In this document: one piece after another, positions 1-10,231 of the stretch
Layout of the letters: each line of letters opens with the position of its first letter
Position numbering within the stretch: the stretch's first letter is position 1
DNA from: Mermis nigrescens
Lineage: Eukaryota; Nematoda; Enoplea; Mermithida; Mermithidae
Direction of reading: 5' to 3'
NCBI GenBank assembly: GCA_036768485.1
Contig: JAVLUZ010000157.1
Location: 15,565,877 to 15,629,876 of the forward strand
DNA: 64,000 nucleotides
Program-made: the position numbers and the translations under genes
The notes under the pieces: generated by a model
The model's database searches: none
Seen by the model: only the letters and a program-made list of their open reading frames with translations
What the model was told of the DNA's origin: nothing

Positions 1-524
1 GCCGGATTTCTTATGTTCTATGGTTTTTCTTACCTTAGAAGACTATATTTTCTTAAAAATGACGAATTTGTCAAAACTTTTCGGCGCTTCGCGCCGGATT
101 TCTTATGTTCTATATTTTTTCTTACCTTAGAAGACTATATTTTACTTAAAAATGACGAATTTGTCAAAAATTTTCGGCGCTTCGCGCCGATTTATTATGT
201 TCTGAATTAGTTTTCTTAACAAAACTGCAAAATTAAATGCAAAGAAAAGAATTTCTGGAAATGTTTTGGAGTCATGCTTTAATTTGATATTGAGAAATTA
301 GTCATCCCGATAGGTTAAAAGATAGATTTTTTATATCCAAATTTGAAATGAAGCAAGAAAATTTTTGAATTTTTTTTTTTAATTTTTTTACTTCACCATA
401 ATATAGATCTTGTCGAGAAACGCTCAATAATGCCATTCTTTTCGCGTATCACCTAATGTTTCCCGAGATATAGGACTTCAAAAATTTTGCCCCACCCCGA
501 AATAAAATCCTGGTTACGCCCCTG
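1..524 (+). mobile_element. hAT-like CAGG element, 5' end outside window
   Basis: The right part matches the complete copy at 10232-11408: mini-hairpin repeats first, then an AT-rich stretch, then the end aataaaatcctggttacgcccctg. Two 92-bp direct repeats (1-92 and 93-184, with a third started at 185) each carry the hairpin tcggcgcttcgcgccg. The right terminus is at about 524. The left terminus and its target duplication lie outside the window. No coding capacity is seen. Confidence 0.6.
174..190. repeat. perfect 17-nt mini-hairpin (exemplar of a dispersed motif)
   Basis: tcggcgcttcgcgccga is a 7-bp stem closed by a three-base loop; the other strand reads GCGAAGC at its tip. Near-identical copies sit at about 82, 2289, 2609, 2731, 7752, 8050, 8141, 10399, 10605, 25457, 30140, 39129, 40044 and 62312, in several unrelated repeat families. 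Confidence 0.85.
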
Positions 525-754
525 ATTGAGCGTATAAATGCAAGTCTCCGTTGGACCTAGGAATTATACTGGGGAAATTCGCATTGACTGAAGGCTCTTA
601 CTGTTAATGCATACTTGCTAGTTGCGCCTTAAGTTATTTTACGTACCTATATATTTAAGATGCCCGAATGAATTTTTGATTATCGAATATTTCTATAAAA
701 AACGTCATTAATTATTGATTTTCCCGTAACTTTATTAGAGATTTCATTTTACAG

Positions 755-907
755 AAATATGTGGAGGAAGATCGTAATGATAATATTAATATATATTGGA
801 AAAAGAGTTGTTCAATCAGCTAACAATTATGAATACGATATTCCACCATCAACTGAGCTAAAAACTTTTTGCACGTTTACGAAACTTGATCATACGATCA
901 CATGCGG
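755..907 (+). CDS. candidate exon, product unknown
   Basis: A pyrimidine-rich acceptor (atttcattttacag) precedes position 755 and a GTACGT donor follows 907. One frame has an ATG at 759 and reads MWRKIVMIILIYIGKR, hydrophobic like a signal peptide or membrane anchor, then a hydrophilic stretch to the donor. Another frame ends in a stop after 22 codons. No family is recognised and no partner exon is found. The rest of 525-993 shows nothing else. Confidence 0.22.
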
Positions 908-993
908 GTACGTTTGTGTCTTTACTAATTATACTAACGACAGTGCTGTCCTTGATGATTTTTAATATTTAATTGTTGTCCAACAGTCAGGTC

Positions 994-1401
994 CAGACAT
1001 GCACAGCATGCAAATTCTGTGGGAAATGAAATTTTAAAGCACCTATTTTGGGCCAAAAAATCGATGGTAACGCGTCGAAAACATCGTTTTTTGACGTTTT
1101 AGACAATGCTTCATCTTTCTAGTGCATAGAAACATGAAGAAATTTTTTTAAAAAATCAAAAAAGTCGAAAAAAGTGAACAATATTCAGGTGAAAACATAA
1201 TAATATGAAGCAAAGCGTTGACAATTTGACAATTTTGAGCAAATAGATGGCTAAAAACGCTTATAAAGCACTTTTTATGCCAATTTCAGGGAAAATTTTG
1301 GAAACTTCTGAAAACTTCTAAAATATCGACAAATCTGGTGGGGTAGAAAATACTTTGCGGGGGGTGAATACCCCACCCAAACCCCTGCAAGATCATGTAT
1401 G
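994..1401 (+). mobile_element. M2 MITE with perfect 8-bp target duplication
   Basis: The element starts CAGACATGCACAGC and ends gatcATGTATG. It is flanked by the direct repeat gtcaggtc at 986-993 and 1402-1409. The interior has the family signature: acgcgtcgaaaacatcg, a run of A-rich segments, then a GGGGTGAATACCCC block near the right end. Eight-bp duplications and CA termini fit a non-autonomous hAT-like element. No ORF of note. Confidence 0.8.
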
Positions 1402-1725
1402 GTCAGGTCTGTATTCATTCATCAGCAGCTTAAGAATGGGAAGGGGCCGGCCTAGAATAAACTCGGTCTTTATCTCGAATACTTGCTGGGATAGCTTGCA
1501 AAAAGCATTTCTTGTTTTTTTTCAACGTGTTTTATTAGGATAATAAAATTCTGACGTTCTAATTATTGAAATAGTGAAATTCGTAGAAAATCTTTCATAT
1601 AGCGCTAAGCGCCGAAAATTTCTATGACATCATCATGCAATTCTTTATCTTACCACATGCTATTTTACCTTCCAAAATTTTTTATCAGCCAATGGGACGA
1701 CTTCTGCTCTCTCCCAAAAACATAG

Positions 1726-1899
1726 CCTTGCCAAGATTCATTACATAAAATTAAATATGAACATATCAATTCAGCCTATCAAAGAACTCAAGCTTCAGTT
1801 GATTATGAGCATAGCTGGGCAAGCCTTAAAGTCTCGGCTGGTACCGGAGCTCAATTTTTCGGTTGGTTGCCTAGGTCAGAAAAGTGGTTGAATTTTTAA
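1726..1899 (+). CDS. candidate terminal exon, product unknown
   Basis: After the acceptor ctctctcccaaaaacatag there are 57 open codons ending TAA at 1897-1899. The frame contains YEHINSAYQRTQASVDYEHS and then GAQFFGWLPRSEKW, a balanced composition unlike the surrounding AT-rich repeats. No homologue is recognised and no upstream exon is identified. It could be chance. The neighbouring stretches 1402-1725 and 1900-2235 show no feature. Confidence 0.3.
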   Translation, partial: PCQDSLHKIKYEHINSAYQRTQASVDYEHSWASLKVSAGTGAQFFGWLPRSEKWLNF

Positions 1900-2239
1900 C
1901 ATGTTAGTCTTGCTTCCACGCAAACTCCAGTCATAATTTCACGCGAAGTCGCACTACTTCTCGCGCTACATAATTAATGGTGTGTCAAAATTAGTATGGT
2001 GTATAAAAATAGTGCAATCGATGATTTGCATAGCAATTATGTTTAAAAACCATTACTTTAGTAACAATTGACCGTTAATCTTGAAGAGACATTTACCGCC
2101 TTTAATATGCTTATTTTTATGCAATCCATTGTGTAAAAATAAAACTTCTACAGAGTTCCTCATTTTCATGTCGTCAAATAGTATATACGTTTTCATTTCA
2201 AATATAAATCCTGCTTGAAATGCACGAAAATTGTCATAA

Positions 2240-2836
2240 TTCAGCGCAACCTCAAAACATCAATAACGAATAATACAATTAAATCAATTCGGCGCGAAGC
2301 GCCGAAAAATTTTGAGATTTAACCTTTGTGAAATGCAATTTTGCATTACAAGAATTGTCCGAATTTGGCGCGGCTTAAACATCAAGAACAAGTAATAAAA
2401 TTAAATCAATTCGGTACAGAGCGCCAGAAAATTTATAGATTCCACCTTTTGAAACGCAATTTTGCATTACAAAAAATGTCCGAATTTGGCGCGGCTTAAG
2501 CATCAATAACAAATAATAAAATTAAATCAATTCGGCGCGAGGCGCGAGAAAATTTTGAGATTTCACTTTTTTGAGACGCAATTTTGCATTAAAAAAATTG
2601 TCCGGATTCGGCGCGAAGCGCCGGATAATTTTGAAATTTAACCTTTGTGAAACGCAATTTTGCAATACAAAGATTGTCCAAATTTGGCGCGGCTTAAGCA
2701 TCAATAACAAGTAATAAAATTAAATCAATTCGGCGCGAAGCGCCGGAAAATTTTGAGATTTCACCTTTTTGAAACGCAATTTTGCATTACAAAAATTGTC
2801 CGAATTCAGCGCGGCCTAAACATCAATAACAAGTAA
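2240..2836 (+). repeat. ~121-bp tandem repeat carrying the mini-hairpin
   Basis: About 4.6 units start near 2281, 2402, 2523, (2602, offset) and 2723. Each has aatcaattcggcgcgaagcg, then aaattttgagattt, then gcaattttgcattac and ggcgcggcttaa. The unit at 2402 has a damaged hairpin (cggtacagagcgccag) while its neighbours keep it. The same unit recurs at 39.1-40.1 kb. Confidence 0.8.
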
Positions 2837-3047
2837 TGTATGTATAAAAGACTAGCGTTTATTTACACATAAAACAGGTGGACAGACAAGTATGTATGTA
2901 TTTTTAATACATCGATGTGTAGAAGATCACAAAAATACATCATGTGTTTTATTTTGATCTGACGAATTATTATTTTCTCTAAATTTGGCATTACCTACTT
3001 AAGTATAATCTCTGAATTATGCATTACTTACGTACCGATTTTTAGAG

Positions 3048-5240
3048 AGCCCAATAACCGATTCGGTTGTCGGGATTTGATAATCAGTTGTTGGGATCTA
3101 AAAATGATGGCTGAGCTCCAAAAATCGGTTGCTGGACCCCAACAATCGGTTGCTGAGGTCTCAAAATCGATTGCTGGGGTCAAAAAATCAGTTGGTGGGA
3201 TCCGGAAATCGGTTGCTGGGGTCTTAAAATCAGTTCTTGGCTCCGAAAATCGGTTGCTGGGGTCCTAAATCAGTTGCTGGGCTCCAAAAATCAGTTAGTG
3301 GGGTTAAAAATCGGTTGCTGGGGTCTAAAAACCAGCTGCTGGGCTCCAAAAATCGGTTGCTGAGGTCTAAAAATCGATTGCTATGGTCAAAAAATCAGTT
3401 GGTGGTGTCCAAAAATCGGTTGCTGTGGTCTGAAAACCGGTTGGTTGGCTCCAAAAATCGGTTGCTGAGGTCTATAAATCGGTCGATGAGCTCCAAAATT
3501 CGGTTGCCGGGGTCTACAAATCGGTCTGTGAGCTCGAAAAATTGATTGATGGGTCCTAAATCGCTTATTGGGCTTAAAAATCTTAAAAATCGCTTTTTGG
3601 GTTCCTAAATCCGTCATTGGGGTCCGAAAATCAGTTGCTAGGGTCTGAAAGTTGGTTGCTTGGCTATAAAAATCGGTTGCTGGGGTCTGAAAACCGGTTG
3701 GTTGGCTCCTAAATTCGGTTGCTGAGGTCTAGAAATCGGTTTGTGAGCTCCAAAAGCAGTTGCCGGGATCTAGAAATCGTTAGTGAGCTCGAAAAATTGA
3801 TTGATGGGTCCTAAATCGCTTATTGGGCTTAAAAATCGCTTGTTGGGGTCATAAATCCGTTACTGGGGTCCGAAAATCAGTTGCTGGGGTCTAAAAATGG
3901 GTTGCCTGGCTCCAAAAATGGGTTGGCTGGTTCCGAAAACAGGCTGGCTGGCTTCAAAAATGGGTTGGCTGGTTCCAAAAATAGGTTGGCTGGCTTCGAA
4001 AATGGGTTGGCTGGTTCCAAAAACAGGTTGGCTGGCTTCAAGAATGGGTTGGCTGGTTCCAAACAAATTGGTTGGTTCCAAAATGGGTTGGCTGGTTCCA
4101 AAAATGGGTTGGCTGGCTCCAAAAATGGGTTGGCTGGTTCCACAAACAGGTTGGCTGGTGTCAAAAATGGGTTGGCTAGTTCCAAAAATAGGTTGGCTGG
4201 CTTCGAAAATGGGTTGGCTGGTTCCAAAAATGGGTTAGCTGGTTCCACAAACAGGTTGGCTAGTCCCAAAAATGGGTTGGCTGGCTCCAAAAATGAGTTG
4301 GCTGGTTCCAAAAACAGGTTGGTTGGTTCCAAAAATGGGTTGGCTGGCTCCAAAAACAGGTTGGCTGGTTCCACAAACAGGTTGGCTGGTTCCAAAAATG
4401 GGTTGGCTGGCGTCAAAAATGGGTTGGCTGGTTCCAAAAATAGGTTGGCTGGCTTCAAAAATGGGTTGGCTGGTTCCAAAAATGGGTTGGCTGGTTCCAC
4501 AAACAGGTTGGTTGGTTCCAAAAATGGGTTGGCTGGCTCCAAAAATGGGTTGGCTGGCTTCCAAAAACGGGTTGGCTGGTTCCAAAAACAGGTTGGCTGG
4601 TTCCAAAAACAGGTTGGTTGGTTCCGAAAATGGGTTGGCTGGCTCCAAAAACAGGTTGGCTGGTTCCACAAACAGGTTGGCTGGTCCCAAAAACAGGTTG
4701 GCTGGCTTCAAAAATGGGTTGGCTGGTTCCAAAAATGGGTTGGCTGGTTCCACAAACAGGTTGGCTGGTCCCAAAAATGGGTTGGCTGGCTCCAAAACAG
4801 GTTGGCTGGTTCCAAAAACAGGTTGGCTGGCTCCAAAAATGGGTTGGCTGGCTCCAAAAACAGGTTGGCTGGTTCCACAAACAGGTTGGCTGGTTCCAAA
4901 AACAGGTTGGCTGGCTTCAAAAATGGGTTGGCTGGTTCCAAAAATGGGTTGGCTGGCTCCAAAAATGGGTTGGCTGGTTCCAAAAATGGGTTGGCTGGCT
5001 CCAAAAATGGGTTGGCTGGTTCCACAAACAGGTTGGCTGGTTCCAAAAATGGGTTGGCTGGCTCCAAAATGGGTTGGCTGGCGGCTTCAAAAATGGGTTA
5101 GCTGATTCCAAAAATGGGTTGGCTGGTTCTAAAAATGGGTTGGCTGATCCTAAAAACAGGTTGGCTAGCTTCAAAAAATGGGATGGTTCCAAAAACACGT
5201 TGGCTGACTCCAGAAATGGGTTGGCTGATCTTACATAATG
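3048..5240 (+). repeat. 21-bp minisatellite (AAAAATGGGTTGGCTGGTTCC)
   Basis: About 100 units of 21 bp. The outer 0.85 kb (3048-3890) is divergent (aaaatcggttgctggggtct) and contains a 255-bp higher-order duplication: the gaaaaattgattgatggg block is at 3536 and again at 3791. The core (3890-5090) is nearly uniform, alternating ggctggctcc and ggctggttcc. Because 21 is a multiple of 3 and the unit has no stop codon, all six frames stay open for up to 406 codons (heptads such as NGLAGSK and EPANPFL). These are artefacts of the repeat, with no promoter or splice context. Confidence 0.93.
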
Positions 5241-5280
5241 ATTGGTTGCTCTCAACCACGAAATAATGCGTCAGTTTTGT

Positions 5281-5390
5281 CCCTGTACAAAACATATCCC
5301 TCAACCCAGGGACTCTTCAGCCTGTTCCGGGATTGGTCCAGCCTGTTCCCGGTTGAGGCTGAAACAGGGTATTGCCCAGGTGTGTGTATG
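5281..5390. repeat. GC-rich patch ending in a GCCCAGGTGTG terminus
   Basis: Iterated cagcctgttcc segments, then attgcccaggtgtg at about 5374-5387. That end matches the terminus of the M1/M1b elements (reverse of CACACCTGGGC), so this may be the right end of an element whose left end I cannot place. Confidence 0.35.
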
Positions 5391-5506
5391 ACTGTGTTTA
5401 TGTAATTGATCTCTGAACAATTATTGACAAATAAAAATTAGAGATCATATAGAAGAATAAGCCGTCATCTTAGAGTGTTTCTGTTTAAAAATGTTATATT
5501 GACCAT

Positions 5507-5640
5507 ACATGATCTTGGGGAGGGGTTTGGGGTAGCATCCAGTGATCAACCAGGTAGCCGGGCCTGGTCGGTTAGGGCGGGCCCGGGACCGGCTGAAAAG
5601 GCCCCGGGTTCGGGCTTATTACAAATGAAAATTTAAAACT
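5507..5640 (-). mobile_element. M2 end fragment abutting a GGGCCC-rich element end
   Basis: ccatacatgatcttggggag at about 5505 is an M2 terminus. At 5538 it runs into cagtgatcaaccaggtagcc and a stretch of overlapping ccggg/gggccc words to about 5618. A close relative of the second part is at 32085-32175. Confidence 0.45.
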
Positions 5641-5772
5641 TATAGAAGTTGATGTGATCGAATGGTACTATCACGTTTGCCAATTGGTCTCTGAAAATTG
5701 ATCAAAAGAGCTAGTGCGCGGACTATTTTGGGCCTTTCTGTACATATCTGATCATCGTTATATCCTCCTAGC

Positions 5773-5920
5773 CACGATGCCAATGGATAGTGCTCGATGA
5801 GAAACGTTGAAAAATTGTGTTTTTTCGCTATCCCACCATTTTTGAGGCCATTTTTTGACTTTTGAAAAATCTTGCACACCCTTCCAGAATTTTGATGCTG
5901 CCTTCACCAGTGCTCCCAGC
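5773..5920 (-). mobile_element. truncated M1 MITE
   Basis: Matches the inner and right half of M1 in reverse orientation: gatgccaatggatagtgctc, gagaaacgttgaaaaattg, ccaccatttttgaggcc, then an altered end (atgctgccttcacc). The G-rich half is missing. The stretch 5921-6544 that follows shows nothing convincing. Confidence 0.6.
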
Positions 5921-6544
5921 TGTATACATTGAGTTCATATTTACTTTTTATTTCAGCATTTCTGTGTTCTTTAAGCGTTATTTCACCATGATTACTTACA
6001 GTGCAGTTGAGCTAAGATTCTGATATGTATTCATAAATGTAAATAATGTGCAGCACGAATAGTGATCGATTGTTGCAGCATGTGTATCAGATGGTGGCAC
6101 TGCAAAGGTTTTTAACAAAAAACTTTCCATCCAGTCGATGAACTACAGTAGGAATCAGCTAAGATTTAAGATTTATTATAATTCGTTAAGATTTCTGTCA
6201 CACACAATTACAAACTAAAATTGTTTTAGGACATCTATTATTCAATTCTATAGCTCTATATTCTCATGTTTCTTGCCCTTAAACATATATTGCAAGTTCT
6301 TTACAGAACTGTGCTGACCACAGGCGTCCGTGTGCAAAGAACGCTAAAATCACTAAAATTTAGCTGCTAGATCCTTTTTAATTATGCACATGGAATAAAA
6401 TGTATGATTTTGCTGAGAAATGAATTGGCGCAAGGCGCCCAAAATTTTTTATAATCACTTTGATGACTGTGTAAACCGAAGCTGCTTGTTTCAGTCAGGA
6501 ATACTGTTTATGAAAAATAAATTTAATCATTCTTTTTGCTGCAG

Positions 6545-6612
6545 TCAAGGTCATGGATGGTGAAAAATGGTCTGAATCCCTAGCATCGATCGATCGCCTG
6601 GCCTATAGCTAA
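6545..6612 (+). CDS. candidate terminal exon, product unknown
   Basis: An excellent acceptor (cattctttttgctgcag) is followed by two bases and then 21 codons, KVMDGEKWSESLASIDRLAY plus one more residue, ending TAA at 6610-6612. The peptide is polar and not repeat-like. It is short enough to arise by chance and no partner exon is known. The stretch 6613-6936 holds nothing else. Confidence 0.28.
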
Positions 6613-6936
6613 TCTAAATTTAATTCTAAAAATATATACGTACTTAAATAGCAAACGCTTCTATGATAATGGCAGCAAACACTTCTATGAGAAAAGCTAA
6701 GCTAATTTTATATACATAAATGTCAAACTCTTATAACAAAGCGTTGTCTTACCATTATGATAATATCTTGTTGTCATAACCTATTTTGAATCTTCGACTC
6801 ATATTTAATTTATAGTTTTGTATGTATTTTTGTCTTACTATATCTGTCTAAACTTATTGAATATTTATTTATTGACGTTTATACTAATTAAATATATAAT
6901 CGTCCGACCTTAATAAATACCTATATTACGTATATA

Positions 6937-6948
6937 TAATAATAATAA

Positions 6949-6984
<36 letters not shown>

Positions 6985-6999
6985 TAATAATAATAATAT
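6937..6999. repeat. (TAA)n microsatellite
   Basis: About 20 near-perfect TAA/AAT units with one AAG and one AAC interruption. Confidence 0.95.
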
Positions 7000-7049
7000 T
7001 TATTAGCCAATTACTACAGTAGAAAATGCAAGCTTAGCGCCAGGGAACG

Positions 7050-7135
7050 ATCGAAGCTTCGGCCGAAGCTGGTGTTTTCTTGCTTTGGCCGAAGGCCGAA
7101 GCAAGAAGGAAAAAAAGGCCGAAGGCCGAAGCTTC
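7050..7135. repeat. GGCCGAAG palindromic repeat cluster
   Basis: Overlapping ggccgaaggccgaagc and gaagcttcggccgaagc words that fold back on themselves. A longer relative lies at 9629-9738. Both are GC-rich islands in AT-rich DNA. Confidence 0.75.
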
Positions 7136-7530
7136 ATTTCATAGCAGTTTTTTATTCGCATTAAAATTTAGACAATGTGCAATATAACTATCCTCAGACG
7201 ACGCCATTTAGCTCAATTTATCTTCTAGTCACCTTGAGTCTTGTTAAAAATATGCTCACAGCAGTAACTTTGACTATATAAACAGCAAGCAACCATGTAT
7301 TAATAACAAAAGCTGACTCATCTAAGCATTGTACCCGCTCCGCATCTGTTTCCATTCTTGGAAAAGTTCGACTATGAATGAATCACTAGCGATCGCGAAA
7401 ATGACCAGACACTTAAGGAAAAAGCCACACCTCTATTCCTACATGTCTCACATTTGAAGGCATGTCTTTGTTTACTCGAAATTTCAACGCCATCTTTGTA
7501 CTTGTTGTATGTCGTGTGTCTACTGTGTAC

Positions 7531-8253
7531 CAGTGTTTTTTTAACAAGGTCCGTCTGTACATGTATAAAGATGGTCCCTAAAAGTCCTTGTACATTTTGT
7601 ACAATCAGATTTTTGTGTACGTATGTATATTATAGTAATAGTACAGTAGCGATTTTAGTGTAGTAAAACAGGGTTTTCGACCTTTGGTAGTGTATTTTAG
7701 CTAATTTCTGGGTTTCTGACGCCAAAAATTACTAAAAATTGTCTCAAAACGGCGGCGCGAAGCGCCGAAAAATTGGACATTTTTATTTCAAAATGTTATT
7801 TCTGACATTATAAAGATATATAGGACAAAAAATTACTCATTTCGAAAATTTTTGGGAATTATACACCTTTTTACAGTTTTTGTCTTCCCAAAAATCTTTG
7901 TACATTTTGTACACACAAATTTTTGGGTACTATAATATGGCACAGTAGCGATTTTAATGTGGTAAAAACAAAGTTGTTCGACTTTTGGTAGTGTATTTTA
8001 ACTAATTTCTGGGTCTCTAAGGGCAAAAATCACTAAGAATTGTCTTAAAACGGCGCGAAGCGCCAAAAAATTTGACACTTTTCTTTTTGAAACGCAATTT
8101 ATGTCATCATAAAGATATATAGAACTCACAATTACTCATTTCGGCGCGAAGCGCTCAAAAGTTTTGCGAATTTCAGACCTTTTTTGCAATTTTTGTCTTT
8201 CCAAAAATCTTTGTACATGAGGAAAAATCTTTGCCGAGTACAAAAAAACACTG
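7531..8253 (+). mobile_element. M3 hAT-like element (CAGTGTTTTTTTGTAC termini)
   Basis: Starts cagtgttttttt and ends aaaaaaacactg. Flanks ctgtgtac (7523-7530) and ctgtgttc (8254-8261) agree at 7 of 8 positions. The interior has gtacaaagatggtcccna words near both ends, a ~290-bp internal duplication and mini-hairpins at 7752, 8050 and 8141. The ORF at 7454-7663 is non-coding. Sister copies lie at 25160, 29940 and 60996. Confidence 0.85.
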
Positions 8254-8437
8254 CTGTGTTCTTAAATTTCTGCATCTAATAACGGGAAGAAATCTCTATT
8301 TGCTTTTATGTCTACCTTACTTCTACAAATTTAAGTATCGCCATGAAAATTAGGAATTTATAAATTAATTGTTTTCATAATTCTCGAAAAATTCCAGGCT
8401 TTATTCCTAATAATACATTATATTTTTATATATTCAG

Positions 8438-8527
8438 GATAGTAAATCTGATGATGATCAATACATATTAGCTGCTGATATAGATGAAATGTCTAATAAT
8501 GAAATCAATGTTAATGAAGAGAATTAA
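8438..8527 (+). CDS. candidate terminal exon, acidic C-terminus
   Basis: The acceptor tatttttatatattcag is followed by 29 codons and TAA at 8525-8527. It begins DSKSDDDQYILAADIDEMSN and stays acidic and Asn-rich to the end. Codon use is plausible for an AT-rich genome. No family is recognised and upstream exons were not found; it lies just left of a transposon. The stretch 8254-8437 has no other feature. Confidence 0.33.
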   Translation, partial: DSKSDDDQYILAADIDEMSNNEINVNEEN

Positions 8528-8649
8528 TTGCGCTTTTGAAAAAATTTTTGCAATGAATGACACTATTTTATTACTTCATATTTACTCTTGAAACATAATC
8601 AAGCTTAACTTTCATATTTGTGACTCAATTCGCAATTCATTCTTCATAC

Positions 8650-9598
8650 TATAGTCTGTTTCATTTATCCGAGAGCTTTTTCAGTAAATGTTTTCGGATG
8701 TTACAGTAACCCCTTATTTCTTATTTACTGTAAGTCGCTAGATCTCACTTTAGCTACGTAGCAAAGAAGGGTTTTTCAATAACATTTTTGCGGCATAATT
8801 TATTCTCGTCTTCCAGCAGATCAATTAACTTACTGATAAAAATCGCTTATTCATCTTATCCTGAGTCGACACTTTGAACACAATCGACTAAGATGTTAAG
8901 AAACGCTGCGAACTCCCGCAGCGCTCAGTGGCACACCTGGGCAATGCCCCATATCGGCCCATCACCAGGACGGGCCGAACCAAAAGTTGGACGGGGCGAA
9001 GAGGGTAACTTGGACGGGGCTATGTTTTGTACAGGAGAAAATTTTTGGAGATAATTTAAGGAAATGCTAGATACAGTATATCATGATCAGTTTGCAAAAC
9101 ATGCACAGGAACCATCTTATTACACTGTTCGACACCTTTTTCATGGATGGACTCACCTTTTTCAGTGACTGACCCACTGTATTAAGCTGAACGACCCACC
9201 TTTTCAGGCGCGGACCCAACTTTTTCAGGGATAGACCCACCTTCTTCAGGGTCTAGGGACCCACCCACCCTTTTCGCTGAAAGTATGGACGGGGCGAACC
9301 GTCAGCCATTGCCCAGGTATGCTCAGTGGTAAAACCTCTTGCTTGTAGTCGAAGCAACCCGGGTTCGATTCCAGCCGATAGCTTTTTGTTTAGCGCACTT
9401 ACTGTAGTATGTCCCAGCACTGATTAAATGCCTAAATCAAATTTATTTGGGCGTATTAGTGCATTAAAAATGGAAGAATTCTAGCCACTCGCCCTCACTG
9501 AGCTGATCTGCCGAAGTACAGTAATTCGTCTTGTTTAGCTTACTGTAGCCCTTAAAAGAATTGACTAAAAAGCTCTCGAATAAATGAAACAGACTATA
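8650..9598 (+). mobile_element. TA-type TIR element with tRNA-like module, split by a younger insertion
   Basis: Perfectly matched ends: tatagtctgtttcatttatc at 8650, and its inverse ending cagactata at 9598. It is the same element as 41219-41769 (551 bp), but 390 bp longer because an M1b element (8932-9321) sits inside its tRNA-like segment. TA at both ends suggests a Tc1/mariner-like target. No transposase is encoded. Confidence 0.88.
8932..9321 (+). mobile_element. M1b hAT-like element nested in the tRNA-like module
   Basis: Termini are cacacctgggcaatg and cattgcccaggtatg. The duplicated target ctcagtgg is at 8924-8931 and 9322-9329; the uninterrupted target can be read at 41493-41500. 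The interior iterates ggacggggcgaa words. A diverged relative begins at 22357. Confidence 0.92.
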
Positions 9599-9628
9599 AT
9601 CAGAATTAGACTAAAGAATTTTTATAGA

Positions 9629-9738
9629 TTCAGCCGTCGGCCTTTGGCCGATGTCGGCCTTCGGCCTTCGGCCGAAGCTTCGGCCGAAGCCGAAGCAAGA
9701 GCTGGCCGAAGCTTCGGCTTCGGCCGAAGCAAAATTTT
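9629..9738. repeat. GGCCGAAGCTTC palindromic repeat
   Basis: Iterated ttcggccgaagcttcggc words; almost every segment pairs with its neighbour. Related to 7050-7135. The ORF through it is low-complexity (ASAEAEAR) and not treated as a gene. Confidence 0.75.
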
Positions 9739-9763
9739 GGAGCTTCGGTCGTTCACTGAGCGC

Positions 9764-9966
9764 CATTGTTTCGGCTTTTGTTCAATTTATTCAAGTTTTT
9801 TAATTTATTTTAAAATTTTTTGTTTTTATGCTCTAGAAAGATAAAGCATCGTAAGAAATGCCGAAAAACGATGTTTTTGACGCGTACATACCATTTTTTT
9901 AGCCCAAAAAAGGCACTTTGAAATTTCAACCCCCCCCCCCCCGAATTCCAATGCTGTGCATGTCTG
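9764..9966 (-). mobile_element. M2 MITE fragment
   Basis: Reverse orientation: agaaagataaagcatcg, tttttgacgcgtacatacc, a C14 run, then ccaatgctgtgcatgtctg. The left end is not recognisable; the GGCCGAAG cluster replaces it. Between 9967 and 10223 I see no feature I can support. Confidence 0.7.
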
Positions 9967-10231
9967 CTATACACTAGCACTTGAAGTTAATGTTCATAAC
10001 TGACAGGACCAGGTTTACTTGATTGCTAAAAAACTGACGAGAAAAAGACATAACTTTCTGTTCTGTATCTATAAATGGCGAAAATCCAGTTAACGCCCGA
10101 CGTAAGAGGTTTTTGCAACACTCTCCAAAAGTTCGAAAGCAATCAAATTTACAGCCGCATTCAGCTTTAAAAACTAAGTGCATTTGAGTCTCACATACGT
10201 TTTAGGATTCTTCTTCGACTATGTACATAAG

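Noticed and set aside
3048..5240. Possible CRISPR-like array of short repeats
   Set aside because: Units are contiguous 21-bp tandem copies without unique spacers, in eukaryotic DNA.
3237..5304. Long ORFs on both strands (up to 406 aa, heptad repeats)
   Set aside because: They result from a stop-free 21-bp unit; every frame is open and there is no gene context.
9974..10183. Minus-strand ORFs (FLKLNAAVNLIAFELLES and an overlapping frame)
   Set aside because: Two competing frames, no donor, no homology; cannot be tied to the NUDT19-like gene.
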